A stretch of 64,000 nt of DNA, from the NCBI RefSeq assembly GCF_028583425.1, contig NC_072800.1:94395001-94459000 (forward strand), in the 5' to 3' direction. This DNA is from Eublepharis macularius (lineage: Eukaryota > Chordata > Lepidosauria > Squamata > Eublepharidae). Both the position numbers and the translations under genes were made by a program. Below the pieces are notes generated by a model. That model was not told where the DNA came from. It saw only the letters and a program-made list of their open reading frames with translations, and ran no database searches. This document shows, piece by piece, positions 48,901 to 60,610 of the stretch; positions within the stretch are counted from its first letter, which is position 1; each line of letters begins with the position of its first letter.

Positions 48901-49620
48901 AGCCAGCGCAGACGGAACGCGAGCCCGGAGGGGTGACGGCCCCTCCCTGCCCCCCGCCCCAGCCCGCAGGGGCCGCGCCTCACAGCCCCTCCACAGCAGC
49001 CCCTCTCCGGAGCCCGGGGACGATCGCCAGGCCCTCCCGGGAGGGTGGCAACGCCGCTCGGTTACGCAAGACCTGCCACCTCCGGCCGGCAGAGGGCGCC
49101 TCCGGTGGGCTGCGCGGGAGGGCCGCTCCGTCGCGCACCGCCCGGCCGGGACTCGCCTGCCGCTCCGCCGCCGCCCGGAACTGGCCCGGCGCGCCTCGCC
49201 CTCCGCCGCCCTCGCCCAGGCCCCGCCGCCCGCCCGCTCGCTCCCGCCGCGACTCGGGCCATGGCCGAGTGGAGCCCCGCCCAGGTGGGCGCCCGGGGGG
49301 GGGAGGGGGGGCGGGCGGGGGTCCGTGGGCGCCTCCGGCCCTGAGGGGGCTCCGCCGCCCGGCCTGCCGCTGGGGCTGCCGTGAGGAGAGCGGGAGGGAT
49401 GCCGGGCGGGAGGGCCCGACGCCGCCGCTCCCCCCCCCCGGCCGCCCCTCCGGGACCCGCCCGGAGAGCGCAGCCCCTGCGCCGGACAGGCCTCGGGGGC
49501 CGCCCCGGAGAGCCGCGCTCGGCCGCCTCCTTCCCCTCACGAGCCGGGGGGCGCCCCCTTCCTTCTCTGGTCCCCACAACAGCCCTGCCAGGGAGGGCGG
49601 GGGGCTGAACGCGGCCGCCG
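48900..49620. promoter_or_regulatory. CpG island, promoter of ZNF-B
   Basis: Dense CpG and GC boxes (for example CCCCGCCGCCCGCCC) flank the ATG at 49261. No TATA box is seen. The island could also fire leftwards, towards the minus-strand ZNF-Tigger gene 3.9 kb away; this is only a possibility. Confidence 0.85.
49261..49284 (+). CDS. ZNF-B first coding exon (MAEWSPAQ)
   Basis: ATG in GGGCCATGG context, a near-perfect Kozak site, opens eight codons ending in CAG before GTGGGC. It is phase 0, like the other two first exons in the window. Confidence 0.78.
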
Positions 49621-52600
49621 CAGGGCCCAGCTTGGGTTGCCAGGTCCCGGCTGGGAAATTCCTGGATGTTTGGGGGAGGAGCCTGGAGAGGGCGTGGCTT
49701 GGGGAGGAGCCTCAGTAGATGTCTAATGCCGTCGAGCTCACCCTTCATGCCAGCCATTTTCTCCAGGGAAAGTGATCTCTGTTGCCTGGAGATCAGTTAT
49801 AATTCTGGGAGCTCTCCAGCTACCACCTGGAGGCTGGCAACCCTAGCAGCCATGCTGTGCGGGAGAGGCCACAGATGGGTGGCTTGATTCATTTCCTTCT
49901 CTTACACCCCCCTTCCTCCCCAGCGAAGGCTTACATCATTCTCTCATTCACTTCATCCCCACAACAACCCTGTGAGGTAGGCGAGGCTAAGAGAGTATGA
50001 GTGACCCAAAGTCACCCAGTGAGCTTCCATGGCAGAACGGGGAATGGAACCTGGGTCTCCAGATCCTAGTCCCCCACTCTGGCCCCTACACTGCACCTTG
50101 CTGGCTCTTACAGTGGGTTGGGGGCCAGTTTAACTGCACAGCCCCTGCCTGGGAATCATAGACTCGTAGGGTTGGAAGGGATCTCCAGGGTCATCTAGTC
50201 TAACCCCCTGCACGATGCAGGACATTCACAACGACCTCCCCCCCTTGCGGCTTCCAGATGTGGTGCCCAGCCAGAGAAACCTCAAGGCCTGTGCAGATGT
50301 GTGCTGGGAGTTTTGTGTCTGTTTTTAAAACCCGGTTCTCAGGCATACGCTGAATAGGCTCCCTGTGTTGAAAGGAGTCCTTGAGATCAGATTCCCCAGG
50401 GACAACATCCCTCTTTTAGGGAGCTGGGATGTTTCCAGCCTTGCTTGAAGTTTGGGACTGGGAATCTCCACCATCCTCACTTTCTTTCTCGGGGCTTAAT
50501 TCCGGTTTTGTGTTTTGCCACAGTCAGCCTCTCTCTCCTGCCTGCCTGCTGCTTGGGGTTTGCTTTGCGTCTCCCACCCACAGGTCTCCGGTTTTCCCTT
50601 TTTATTCTCCTCGTTTCCCTATTAGGGTTTTTGTTGTCTTCCAAAGTGTTTTCTAATTTTCCAGCAACATGTTTCGAATTGGGCTGAGCAGTGGAACCAT
50701 TATTTTCTCCGTCTTGGAAATATGTTTTACTGACTTGTTCCGAGGCTGTCCACTTGCTAGGCTTTGGCCAAAATCACAGTCTTGTTTTTCCATTATGAAA
50801 ACTCGCCATTATGAGCAATTGTTGGGTAATCTGTGCTGTAGATCAGTGTGTGTGTATTAAAATGCTGCACTGTGGATTTAAAAAATATTTTAAGATTCTG
50901 ATCTCTGTAGCTGTGTAGAGACTTTTGAAAATGCGATGGCACAAAATTTTAGAAATATGAATCGCAAGCTGCTTCTAGTTGCTTATCTTGAAATTCCTAA
51001 ATAAGTAGGAACTTTATGGCACCTGAAAGACTAATTTTATTCCAGCATCAGCTTTCTTGCCCTGCCGCCCACTTCTGTAAGGCCTGGCTTCTGCCACCAG
51101 CTTGATTCCTGAGGATACCGAGCTGTGGGGCAAGGATCCAGTCCTTGCATCTGAAAAGGTGGACTGCAGGCCAAGTTGTAATAAAATCTCATTGGCCACA
51201 AGACTCCTGCTTTGTTTTGCTGCAGCAGACGAACACAGGCCACCCTTCTGAATGAATTCCTGCTCCTAAGGCCGCAGGCAAGGGTTTTCCAGGTGCTGAC
51301 AAGGTTGCCAGTGTGCCAATTTTCAAGTAGTAATTCTGCGGGGTGAGTCTTCTGGGCCCCTTGGCAGTGCTTCAGCATTCGTGGAAATCTCATTGACTCT
51401 GAGGAGTGAGGAGTGGCCAGAACTTGACCAAGGGTATGTGACCTATGGGAGATTTCAGCCACCCAGCAGTTTGTCTGACAGGGTATGCAGCGTTGGCTAG
51501 TAGGCCAGCGTGCCTGGGAAATTAGTAAACAGCTTGAGGGCCGTTAAGAGCAGTGCCTTGGGAGAGGGGAGAGAAGGAGCCGGCATTCAGCTTGGAGCTC
51601 TCCAAACCAGATGGAAACTCAGGGGAGATCCCTGGGGTGAAAATTTGGCCCACTTAGTGGGTGGGGCTGCACTGGTTGTATCTCAGGTTCCTTGGAGATG
51701 GATTGGAGTTCTGGATGTTGTAGATGAAGGCCAATATCACTACATAAAGCACCATCAGTGGTTGTTGCCTTGGGCTATGGGACTGCCCTTCCCTTGGAGG
51801 CCTGCCAAAGTCCAATTGTGAGCATCTTTTGAAATAGTTGGGAATCCAGAGAATATTGATTTAAGACAGAAGAGGGAGAGGGATTATTAATTTTGTCTTA
51901 ATCCGGTTCAGTTTCATTCTTTGCTGACGGTATTTCTTTATACTTCTCAAAATGTTTCCTTGGGCTGGAGCAGAGCTCTGTATCCAGATGTGGTTCCCAG
52001 TGGTGTCCCCGCTGCCTGTCAGTGCTCTTGCCTCAGGTCTGCCACAGATGTGAGTGCCAGATGCTGGAGGAGAAAGGGGTCAGTAATGAGCTTTCTTCCT
52101 ACCTTCTGATTTTAGGGACACACTTTGGTTGTGGAAGGAGGTGGTGAAGATGCAGTGACCTTGTCTACAAGCCTAGAGTCGGGAAGGCTCTGTTACCTCA
52201 TCTGGTCTGGAGGCTGGACAGCAGATCAGCTGTGATCTGCTAGTTGTCCCCTGGAAAGATGCATGAAACAAGGGACCTTATTGGTCATGCTGATATTGGT
52301 CCTGTTGTCGGTGTGGACCCCTTCTTGTTTCTGGTAATCCTCCTCACGTAGGGTGGCTGCTAGGATTTTTGCAAAGACTGAGCTCGATGAACCTTGGCCT
52401 GGTCCAGCACGGCTGCTCGGCTGCTCTTAAGCCAGATGATACGTTCAGAACCACCTATCTGCAAATTATTTATGCCTTGATTGGTAAAATATTGTGGATA
52501 CGCACTTGTGCTTCTTGCTGTCTGGTGGAACATGGAGGCTCTCGAACAAAAGATTTAGCTCCCGCAAGACTGAGTTAAATAAGGATGGACTAATTTCAGC

Positions 52601-55600
52601 TCATGTAAGAGAGAATATCTTGTACTCTAAACTGCTGTCATTAGATGCTTGCCCTTTCCAGTGCTTCCACAAAACCTCCAAGGAAGGAGCTACTGGCACC
52701 CCCACCCTTCACGAGAGCCAGTCTGGTGTAGCGGTTAAGAGCGCAGGACTCTAATCTGGAGAACCGGCTTTGATTCCCTGCTCCTCCCTTTGAAGTCAGC
52801 TGGGTGACCTTGGGTCAGTCACAGCTTCTAGGAGCTCTCTCAGCCCCACCCACCTCACAAGGTAGGGAGGGCTCAGCTCCCTCCTCCTCCCACTAGAGAA
52901 GTGGGTTTAAGGAGAAGTCTCACAAAATGTTTGAGCCTTGGGAATCTCCATCTCCAACGGTCTTGGGCGACAAAACTCTCTGGCATGCATGCTACAACTC
53001 TGAGGTGACACTTCCGCAGCACAGTTATGCTACAGGAAATAGGAGCACTTTGGGCTAGTTTCCGCCTGGTCCTCAATGTGGGGATGTAGGTAGATTCCTG
53101 CATGCATGCCAAGCCCCCTTGCTCAGCTCGCAAGGTTGTGTCTTCCCAAGGTGAGACCCTGAGGCTCTGGCAGCATGGCTGACGGGGACAAGTGGTTCAT
53201 GCCCATCCCCACGTCTTGGGCCTGCTCGGCTACCAGGCAAGTTCCAAGGGTGCTGGCAGCATTGCTGGGACTCAGCTTGGTCCGAGTGTGCGAGAAGTCC
53301 AAGCCCTGCCTCTCCCCTACGGTTTGCTGGCACACCAGCCGTCTTCACAGGTGGACATTGTGTTTTTTGGCAGTCAGCCCAGAATGGTTGTAAGCCATCA
53401 AGTCAGGCGTCCTCCTCTGAGCTGGAAATGCTTATGTGTTTACTAGTATTGCTCTTCTGTTTTTCTTCTCTCTGCCTGGCTTTGCAAGGCTGCTGAGTAA
53501 AGTGCCCTGCAGCCATCCTCTGTGGCTGTCCTTTCCTAGTATGCTGAGTCAACTCTGCCTTGAGCTTACATCCGTGTTGCAATTGCAACACAGTGCACAC
53601 TTGTATTTCTGAGTGTATTGCAATGCGGTGGCCGTCAGGAGGGTGCTTGAAATCGTTCTGGCGTTGCCACTGTCATGTGCAACCTGTAACGTGCATAGCA
53701 GATCATTCTCATGACAGACAAAGTCGAGAAAGCATCCGTAGAGTTCAGCCTTGGCATAGATTTCCTGTGTGACAGCTCCTTTCTGTGTTGCAACTGCCGC
53801 AAGGAGTCTTTTTGGGTCTTGTCTCGAGGCGCCGTGGACATCCTTCTGCTTAGGCAACACTTGCTCGTCTCCAGCACTCTCCCCCTCTCAGTCTCTTCTT
53901 GCTGCCCCCCCTCGTCCTGCCTGCTTTGCCCAGCCTCGGGCATCCCTGCCGCCTTGGTCTCTTCCTCCCCCTGCAAGTATGCTTTTTGCCTTGTGCTCTC
54001 TGGGCCCAGAGGAGTTCCCGTCCTTTCTCTGCTTCACTTGAGCCTCTTCAGCTTCCCCTCTGCTAATGGACCACCATCTGGTTGCTCTTTCTTCTTCTCC
54101 ACTGATTGCCTCATGTCAGTTTGAGCTGTTCTGTATCTGGGTGCCAGGCCTCTAATGGTGATGGGAGAGATCCCCTTGTAGTTCCTGGGAAATTTTTGTG
54201 GTGGGGACGGATCAGACCTCCCCACCTTCTCCTGCCTCTTAAAGGGCATGCGGTTAAGTACGAGAGCACAACATAGCCCTGCGTGGGGAAGGGGCAAGCG
54301 CGCCCCGGCAGAGTGGCAGGGGTTCCTTTCCAAGAGGCATTTGTCTCCACCGTGGTTCATCCGCTGCTTTGTTGCCCAGTAATCCCAGGCAGGGCTCTGT
54401 GTGTATGTTGCAAGGGTGCAGATTTAGCTTCCCGGGTGCCAGCCCTTGCAGCTTTGAAGGTCTGCAAACGCAGAGCTGCTGAGAATTCAGAAGCTGCCAG
54501 GGTGTGTGTGTGTGTGTTTACAGCAGGCAGGCAGTGGGCAATCTGCAGGTCTCCTTGCCTCCATCCCCCCATCCTGATAGTTAGAGTGATACCGTATACA
54601 CAAAGATTTGTATATTTACTTAAATTTATACACATCCTAGTATTTCTTAGCAAGAGTCTCTGCAGCCTCCGTCAAGCATTCTCAGGCCCTGCAGGCAGAG
54701 TTGGAGGCCGTTGCAGGCCACTCTGACTGGTTTCTCTCCTTGCCAACAGGCTCTTCAGTGGGACACACAGGCCCAGCCCATGGCCGCCAGCCTGCCCCTC
54801 GGTGCTCCCGAGCAAACCCCCCTGGGGGATACGCTCCCTGAGACGGCGGAGATTTCCCTGACCGTCATGGCTGAGATCCAGGCTGTGGAGAACAAGGTGG
54901 ATTCTTACGCTGCGCAGCTCATGAGTCTGGAGGGCAGGATGGGGATGGCTGAGACGAAGTTGGATGGTTGCGAGAAGACAGCGGTGGAGTTTGGGAACCA
55001 ACTGGAGAGCAAGTGGGCCGCCCTGGGCACCCTGATCCAGGAGTACGGACAGCTCCAGCGGAGGCTGGAGAACATGGAGAATCTCCTCAAGAACCGGAAC
55101 TTCTGGATCCTGAGGCTGCCCCCGGGCTCCAAAGGTGAAATCCCCAAGGTATGAGCCTGCGAGCTGGAGGCTGAGCGGGGGGTGGGTGGGTGTTGTGCGC
55201 TTAACTATCCACAGGCTCTTGATTGGTTTTGCTTGTAGTGGAGGAAGGCTCCCAGTGCCTGCAGTATTTTTCTGGAGGAACAGGGGCTGTCCTCGCAGCA
55301 TCACTTCCTGGGTTAACTCCAGTTGAGCTGAGATGACTGTGGTTCATTTGCTTTCACAGTGAAGGCTGAAGCAAGTCAAGGGGGGTAAAATGGCCCCCCA
55401 GGTCAGGAGGAGCCTCACTTATGCTGAATCTTGGGATAAGGGACTTGGTTTAAACAGTCTTTGTCGGGGGGAGGGATTCCTCCTGGAGCTTTATCTCTCC
55501 TTGCTGAGCCCACCAGAGGTTGAACCACCTCAGGTATATTTTAGTTTTATTTTTTGTGTGTATTTTAATAGTTGTATTTTAAAATGGTTTTTCCCCCTCT

Positions 55601-58600
55601 AAGAGAGACAGGGCAGTGTGGAAATTTTAAAAATGACTCCTCCTCTGAATCAACCCCTGGTGTATCAGATCCATATAAAGAGGTCCTCTCTGCACAATAA
55701 GGGCCAGGTGAGTTTCATTTCCCCCAGTTCGGTGGCCAATGAAATGTGGCAAGGCAGCGTTTTAGCCCAGGGACAGGGATCCACGCTGAATTTTAGATGC
55801 CTCCTTCCGTGGATGAGATGGCTTGACATCTAGAGAAACCAAATGGTGTGGTTAAGTTTTATGTAGTGACTAAGTTATGCCAATATACAGTAATTTCCTT
55901 TTGTGTTGCTCCGACATGACCTGAAGATTCTTGTATTGTGTATGTGTTTATTTGCGTTGCATCCCACCTTTCTTCTGTGGCACTCAGGGTGGCGCACGCA
56001 GCGTGCCTAGCTGGCCTCCCATTCAGGAACAGGCCAAGCCCAGACCTGCTGCGCTTCAGCAAGGTTGCTGTGCCTTCATGTGCCTTCATGTGTCCTGCGG
56101 CTATGTGGTGGTAAAGCCTCGTAACAAACAGTGCGTGTACTGCAGCGATGGGAAAGCAAGGGCTGGGGGAGGTGACGCAAGAGAAACAGACTGCGGCAGA
56201 GGGAGGTTCTCCCAGAGCCCACCGACTGAGTAGGGTGATGGGCTGGCTGGGTCAGAATTAATCTGCCAAGATGTTGGCTGCAGGCGCAGGATGGGGAAGG
56301 GGGGTCGGGTTGGCTTGGACGTCCGTGGGGGAGAAAGGGTTCGAACCTGTTGGCGACTAAGAATGCTGGGGGCAGTGCAGGGCAAGTAGCCCCACCCTCT
56401 GAGTCTCTGGAAATCCTGCCTGAACGAGGTTCTGGCCGGCCGGCCGGCTTGCCTAGCCGCTGCAGTCTTCCTCTCCTGGGTGGGAAATGAAGGGTTCCAC
56501 GCACCATGGCTGAATATGGACAGCAGCAGCGGGTCTCCCCGCCTTGCATTTCAAACTGGCAGCTGGGAACTGGCGTGAAAGAGCTTGCCAAGGAGTGGCC
56601 TTGCCAGGGGGGTGGCGGCGACTGCAGAAGTCATGAGGCCTCCTGCCGTTTGATGTGTGATTGCAGGTCCCGGTGCGCTTCGATGAAGCCTCCTGTAGTT
56701 TTTCCGAGCAAGAATGGAGGAGCCTGGATGACGGGCAGAAGGACCTCTACAAGCACATAATGAAATGCAACTACAAGGCTGTGATCTCAGTGGGTAAGGG
56801 GGGGCAGGGGGGGCGGGGCGGGGCGGGGCAAATGGCAGGTGGGCCACCAGCTCACTTGGCAGCTTTGGCTTTGCTGCTCTTCCTCCTGCGCGATCTGGCC
56901 CACGAGCGGAGGGCAGGGGTACAGTGGCAGGTGCTTATGGAGCAAGTAATTCCAGAAGGCACATACCGGTGAGCCGCCCTGCAGCGGAAAGGGCAGCACT
57001 TCCCTGGGTACTGACCAGGCTGCCCCAGGAGACAATTCCTGTGGGGTAGCCAGTCCCTAAGGCCCCAAACGACTGTGAAGCTAACCCAGAAAGTGGCCTC
57101 CAAGGAAGAGGCCCTCACCCCCCGTTCTACCCCACCTCATAGCCCCATAGAATTGGGTCACCACCTTTCCATCGCCTACCCCATCTTAGGGTCCTGACCC
57201 TGCTGTTATCCTTTTCCCACATGCAGATGCTGTCATTTCCAAGCCTGACCTGCTGTCCCGGATTGAGGAAGGGGAAGCTGCAGATCAGGGGGGGAGTGAA
57301 GACCGAGAGCCCCTTAAAGAATCCATCCTGGGTGAGTAAGAGAGCCCGCGGCTGAGGGGCTATGGAGGAGGGGACACCTGTGTATGCCACCCTGAACTCC
57401 TTGGGGGAGGGGTGGCGTGAAAGCCTAGCAGGCCGCTGGGCACACGGAGGAGCACGGCCGAATCCCAGAACTTGTGTTGAGACCAAGAGATGACCACAAA
57501 GCTTTGACGGCACTTGCCTGCCGACACTCTGAGTGGACTTTGTTCCTCCTTGTGCCTGCGTCCCTCCAGCTGTGTTTGGCAGCTGCAGAAAGAATCGGGT
57601 GGGGAATAATGCCCAAAGGGGCAATAGTTCTGTTATCGGGGATGTGATGGCACCTAGAAGACGGGGCAGTCTGGTGGCAGCTCGGTTTCTCAGACGTGCC
57701 TGCCGTGTAGAAAAGCAGGGCCCCCAGTGGCAATTGTTTTGAGACGAGGCAGGCTTGGGTGCCTCTTGGACAGTCTGCTGGCCCCAGTAGCTGCTCCGTA
57801 GAGCCAGAGCTGAGGATGGAACTGCTGGTCTGCCTTGTGCGGTCAGGCGGGCCCAGGGCTGTCTGGGCAAGCTGTCTCGGAACTTGGTGGTCTCCTCATG
57901 TTAGCGGGACCCAAGAGAGCTGGAGTGGGCCCCTGCCTTGAGAACTACAAGCGGGCAAACCTGGGAGGAGCTTATATTGTGACTGATCAGGGCTGCAAAG
58001 GAATCCTGGCATGCCCAGGGTGTTGACTGGGGGCTGATCCACGGCAGCTCTGCCACAAAGGGAGAAGAGATGACGACTCCCCAACCCTCCTCATCTAGAT
58101 GGTTCAGGGTAGCACACGTGGCAGGCTTCTCTTTATTTCATCCTCTCAGCAACCCGATGAAGTGGGTTTGACGGGACAGCCGCAATTAGGGTTGCCAGCT
58201 GCCAGCCGAATGCTGGCAACCTGTAGGAGGTTTAAGGAGTGAGACCGCCAAACAGTGTCACTTCCAGGGGAAGGGCCGGAAATGACATCTTTGCCTCCGC
58301 GCGATGCTTTCGGATTCGCTTGAAATGCAGGCGCCTCCTGTCCATGTGATGGCGACACGTCTGGGTTTGTGCCAGAAGTGACATCGCGGCCCCGTCTGTT
58401 TTCCCTCCGTCCCTGCCCCTGTCAGTCGGCTGAGTGGCAGCTAGCAACCAGGCCTCAGGGCCCCAGCACAAATTTATCCCGCAATATTCTCAACAAAGTG
58501 AGGATTTGAACTTGGGTATCTCCAGTCTGTGTCCAGAATGCTGGCCACTGTGCCATGCTGGGTCTCAAAATATCTGAAAAGAGAGAAGCTGATATCCGCT

Positions 58601-60610
58601 CCTGGCATAAATCGTGCACAGTTTATTTACTTGGTACAATTATTTCTGCTGTTGTGTTCAAGGCTTTTTAGAACTAAAATTAACACCAACACACGACACA
58701 AAAAGGAAGAGGGGAAAGGAAAAGCAGCAGATTTGTGGAATTAAATCTTCGACAGTTGATATGGTTGTCCCATCAAGAGCGGAGAGAATGGCTTCCGCAT
58801 GAGTCGGGTCTGGGAGGGTAGGGAGCCGAGTGGCAGCTGATCCCAGGCAGGCTGACGGGGTGGGGCTGATGCAAGCTCCTCCCTCTCTGATGCAGCTGGT
58901 GGAATGACTGCTGGCACAAGCCTTTTGAGAGTGGGGGAGCCAAGTGGCCATTGGTTCCAGGCAGGCTGAAAGCGGTTCACGCTCTGTGACTCCCTCGGGC
59001 TGTGACGGAACGCTTTTATGGCTAGGCGCCCAGCTTTAAAGTAACGCATGGTGGAATTCTTGTGATGTTGGATCCCGAGGCCAAGCGAATGCCGTGCTTG
59101 TGCTACTCTTGCTTGGAATGGTTGGATACCCACATCCTTTTGAGTTCATGAAACATGAAGAGTCGGTCCTGAATGCCAGTAATGGGGAGTGAGCGACTTC
59201 TCTCGCCATTGAAGTATCTCAGCTGGCCTATGAGAATTCTGTCTGCAATGTGGTGATCCTGACAGGTTGTTCTTCTCCCCATTACACAGGCTCTCCGATT
59301 TCGGCTCTCAATGATAGTTCCTGGATGGAACAGGAAGATATGGCCCTGGTCAAGAGCATGGGAGGCTTGGAGGAGAGAGAAATCCCTGGAGACTCCCCTG
59401 TAGGTGAGTAAGGCAGGGAGCGCTTGGAGCACCAGGTGCGATTTGGACCTGGAGTCAGAAGGACAGCCTCTTCAGTGCAGGGCAGGGGCGCTCATGAGAA
59501 GGAGAACTTCTGTGCTTGGCTCACCTGCTCGAGTTCTGCGCTCTTTTGCAGGACACCTGCTCTTTGCTGCTGGCATATTGTGACGTAGAGGGTGTGAATG
59601 AGTCTGAAGGGCAATGAGCGAATGACAGCAGGGTGGGATGGAAGAGGAGGCTTTGGGGTCCCTTTCTGCAGCATGGTGCCAACGTGCTGGTATTCTTTAT
59701 TTTCTCAGACACTCCACAGCTCCTGGAGGAAGACCCTGAAAGCTTAGACCTCCCTGGTATGTTTCCAAGAAAATGGACGGATGTTTTCCAGGGCCCGGGT
59801 GAGGAACTGCTATGCGAGAGCCAGCCCATCTTGATTACCCCACCAAGGAAGCCCCCTGGGAGCAACCTGAGACGGTCTGCTCGCTGCGTGACGGATTCCC
59901 AGAAAGGAGACTCCACGATGCTGGCTATGGAAGCACACACAGGACCGTATATCTGCTGCGAATGCGGGGAGGGCTTCTTGGACAAGCAGCTTTTCACAAC
60001 CCACCAGAAAACCCATGGTGGAGGAGGGACTTACCCTGCTATGGATCCTGGAGGAGGCCTGAAGCCAAAGCCTGGCCCAGTCGCTCCCCCGAGGGCCCCG
60101 ACACCAGCGCGTCCCAAACCCCCAAAGCGCCCCGAGCCACAGAGAAGCTCTAATCTCAAGCCTGGGGCTGCAAAACGCCCGGGAAACCACATGGTCGAGA
60201 GGCCCTACACCTGCACTCAGTGCAAGGAGAGCTTCAAGCTGGAAGTGAGCCTGCTGCTCCACCAGAAGCTTCACACGGGGAAAGGCGATGGGCCTCTGAC
60301 CTGCACCTACTGCGGCAAAGATTTCCGCGATCTCTCCAAAGCGGTCCGGCACCAGCGCATCCACACGGGCGAGAGGCCCTACCAGTGCACGGAGTGTGGG
60401 AAGAGCTTCATCCGGCGCGATCATCTCCTCAAACACTGGCGAGTCCACACGGGCGAGACACCCTACCAGTGCAGCACGTGTGGGAAGAACTTCCGCTACA
60501 AGGAGTCTCTGAACTGCCACCAGAAAATCCACACCCGTAATCCTGTCGTGCACCATCTTTCTGTGGGATCTCCGCCTGGCATTGTAGGCTTGAAGCAAGA
60601 GCAGCCATAG
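49261..60610 (+). CDS. ZNF-B: DUF3669-KRAB zinc-finger protein (ZNF282/398/746/777 family)
   Basis: Exons: 49261-49284, 54750-55148, 56667-56793, 57227-57331, 59290-59403 and 59709-60610; phases 0, 0, 1, 1, 1 close to a 556-residue protein. Residues 1-8 are MAEWSPAQ. Residues 9-141 are the DUF3669 domain, a helical coiled segment ([19 protein letters not shown] ... [19 protein letters not shown] ... [15 protein letters not shown]) found in the human 7q36 ZNF282/ZNF398/ZNF746/ZNF777 group. KRAB (142-183) follows, diverged ([17 protein letters not shown]), then [13 protein letters not shown], two acidic exons, a lone finger (339-359), a Pro/Lys linker, and four fingers (425-531) ending [18 protein letters not shown], very like ZNF282. 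Likely a nuclear transcription regulator. KRAB has DEAS for the usual DVAV, so TRIM28 binding may be weak. Best read as a family member, not a named orthologue. Confidence 0.92.
49634..49844. mobile_element. GGGTTGCCA-type inverted-repeat element
   Basis: It starts GGGTTGCCAGGTCCCGG and ends GGAGGCTGGCAACCCT. Internal GATCTCTGTTGCCTGGAGATC and GAATTCTGGG... segments are the reverse of those in 36255-36464, so it is in the opposite orientation. It lies at the downstream edge of the ZNF-B CpG island. Confidence 0.75.
49893..50110 (-). mobile_element. MIR-like SINE, inverted
   Basis: CCCCACAACAACCCTGTGAGG, AAAGTCACCCAGTGAGC and CCTGGGTCTCCAGATCCTAG, ending in CACTGCACCTTGCTGGC. It is a well-preserved reverse copy. 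Confidence 0.8.
50152..50345 (-). mobile_element. CR1 LINE 3' end, inverted
   Basis: GAATCATAGACTCGTAGGGTTGGAAGGGATCTCCAGGGTCATCTAG is the complement of the very conserved CR1 3' end. It continues through TGCAGGACATTCACAACG. Confidence 0.85.
50346..54700. other. ZNF-B intron 1, distal part
   Basis: Mostly unique intronic DNA. Fold-back fragments lie at about 51005-51080 and 51178-51240. Minus-strand open pieces at 53.4-54.4 kb, with Lys/Glu-rich and [16 protein letters not shown]-like sequence, could be decayed element protein, but I recognise no family. A short (TG)n run lies at 54503-54518. Confidence 0.4.
52717..52870 (+). mobile_element. tRNA-derived SINE (squamate type), 3'-truncated
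   Basis: A-box TGGTGTAGCGGTTAAGAGCG and B-box GCTTTGATTCCC, with body GTCAGCTGGGTGACCTTGGG. It stops at CCCACCTCACAAGG without the usual 3' part. Confidence 0.8.
54750..55148 (+). CDS. ZNF-B DUF3669 exon
   Basis: This phase 0 exon of 133 codons follows TTTCTCTCCTTGCCAACAG and ends before GTATGAG. It is a complete domain with no break, ending in the family hallmark [16 protein letters not shown]. Confidence 0.95.
56667..56793 (+). CDS. ZNF-B KRAB exon
   Basis: Phase 0 to phase 1. It encodes [20 protein letters not shown], then [19 protein letters not shown]. It is clearly KRAB, but the first strand is unusual and a Cys lies in the NY region. Confidence 0.93.
57227..59403 (+). CDS. ZNF-B exons 4 and 5 (KRAB-B-like and acidic linker)
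   Basis: Exon 57227-57331 encodes [20 protein letters not shown] and exon 59290-59403 encodes [20 protein letters not shown], both phase 1 at each end. The second resembles the repeated acidic linker exons of ZNF282 (SPISAQDLLSRIKQEE). Confidence 0.88.
58130..58565 (-). mobile_element. MIR-like SINE, inverted, split by a DNA element
   Basis: The left SINE part (TTTATTTCATCCTCTCAGCAACCCGATGAAG) and right part (GTGAGGATTTGAACTTGGGTATCTCCAG ... GGCCACTGTGCCATGC) are separated by about 300 bases. The inserted piece starts AGGGTTGCCAGCTGCC at 58188 and ends near CTAGCAACC at 58449, with internal paired copies of GAAATGACATC and GAAGTGACATCGC. Confidence 0.6.
59709..60610 (+). CDS. ZNF-B terminal exon with five C2H2 fingers
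   Basis: Acceptor TTTATTTTCTCAG. Fingers are [32 protein letters not shown] and CSTCGKNF, all with intact Cys2His2 ligands. The first stands alone, separated by a linker of about 65 residues rich in Pro and Lys. Stop TAG at 60608-60610 after GLKQEQP. Confidence 0.95.
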
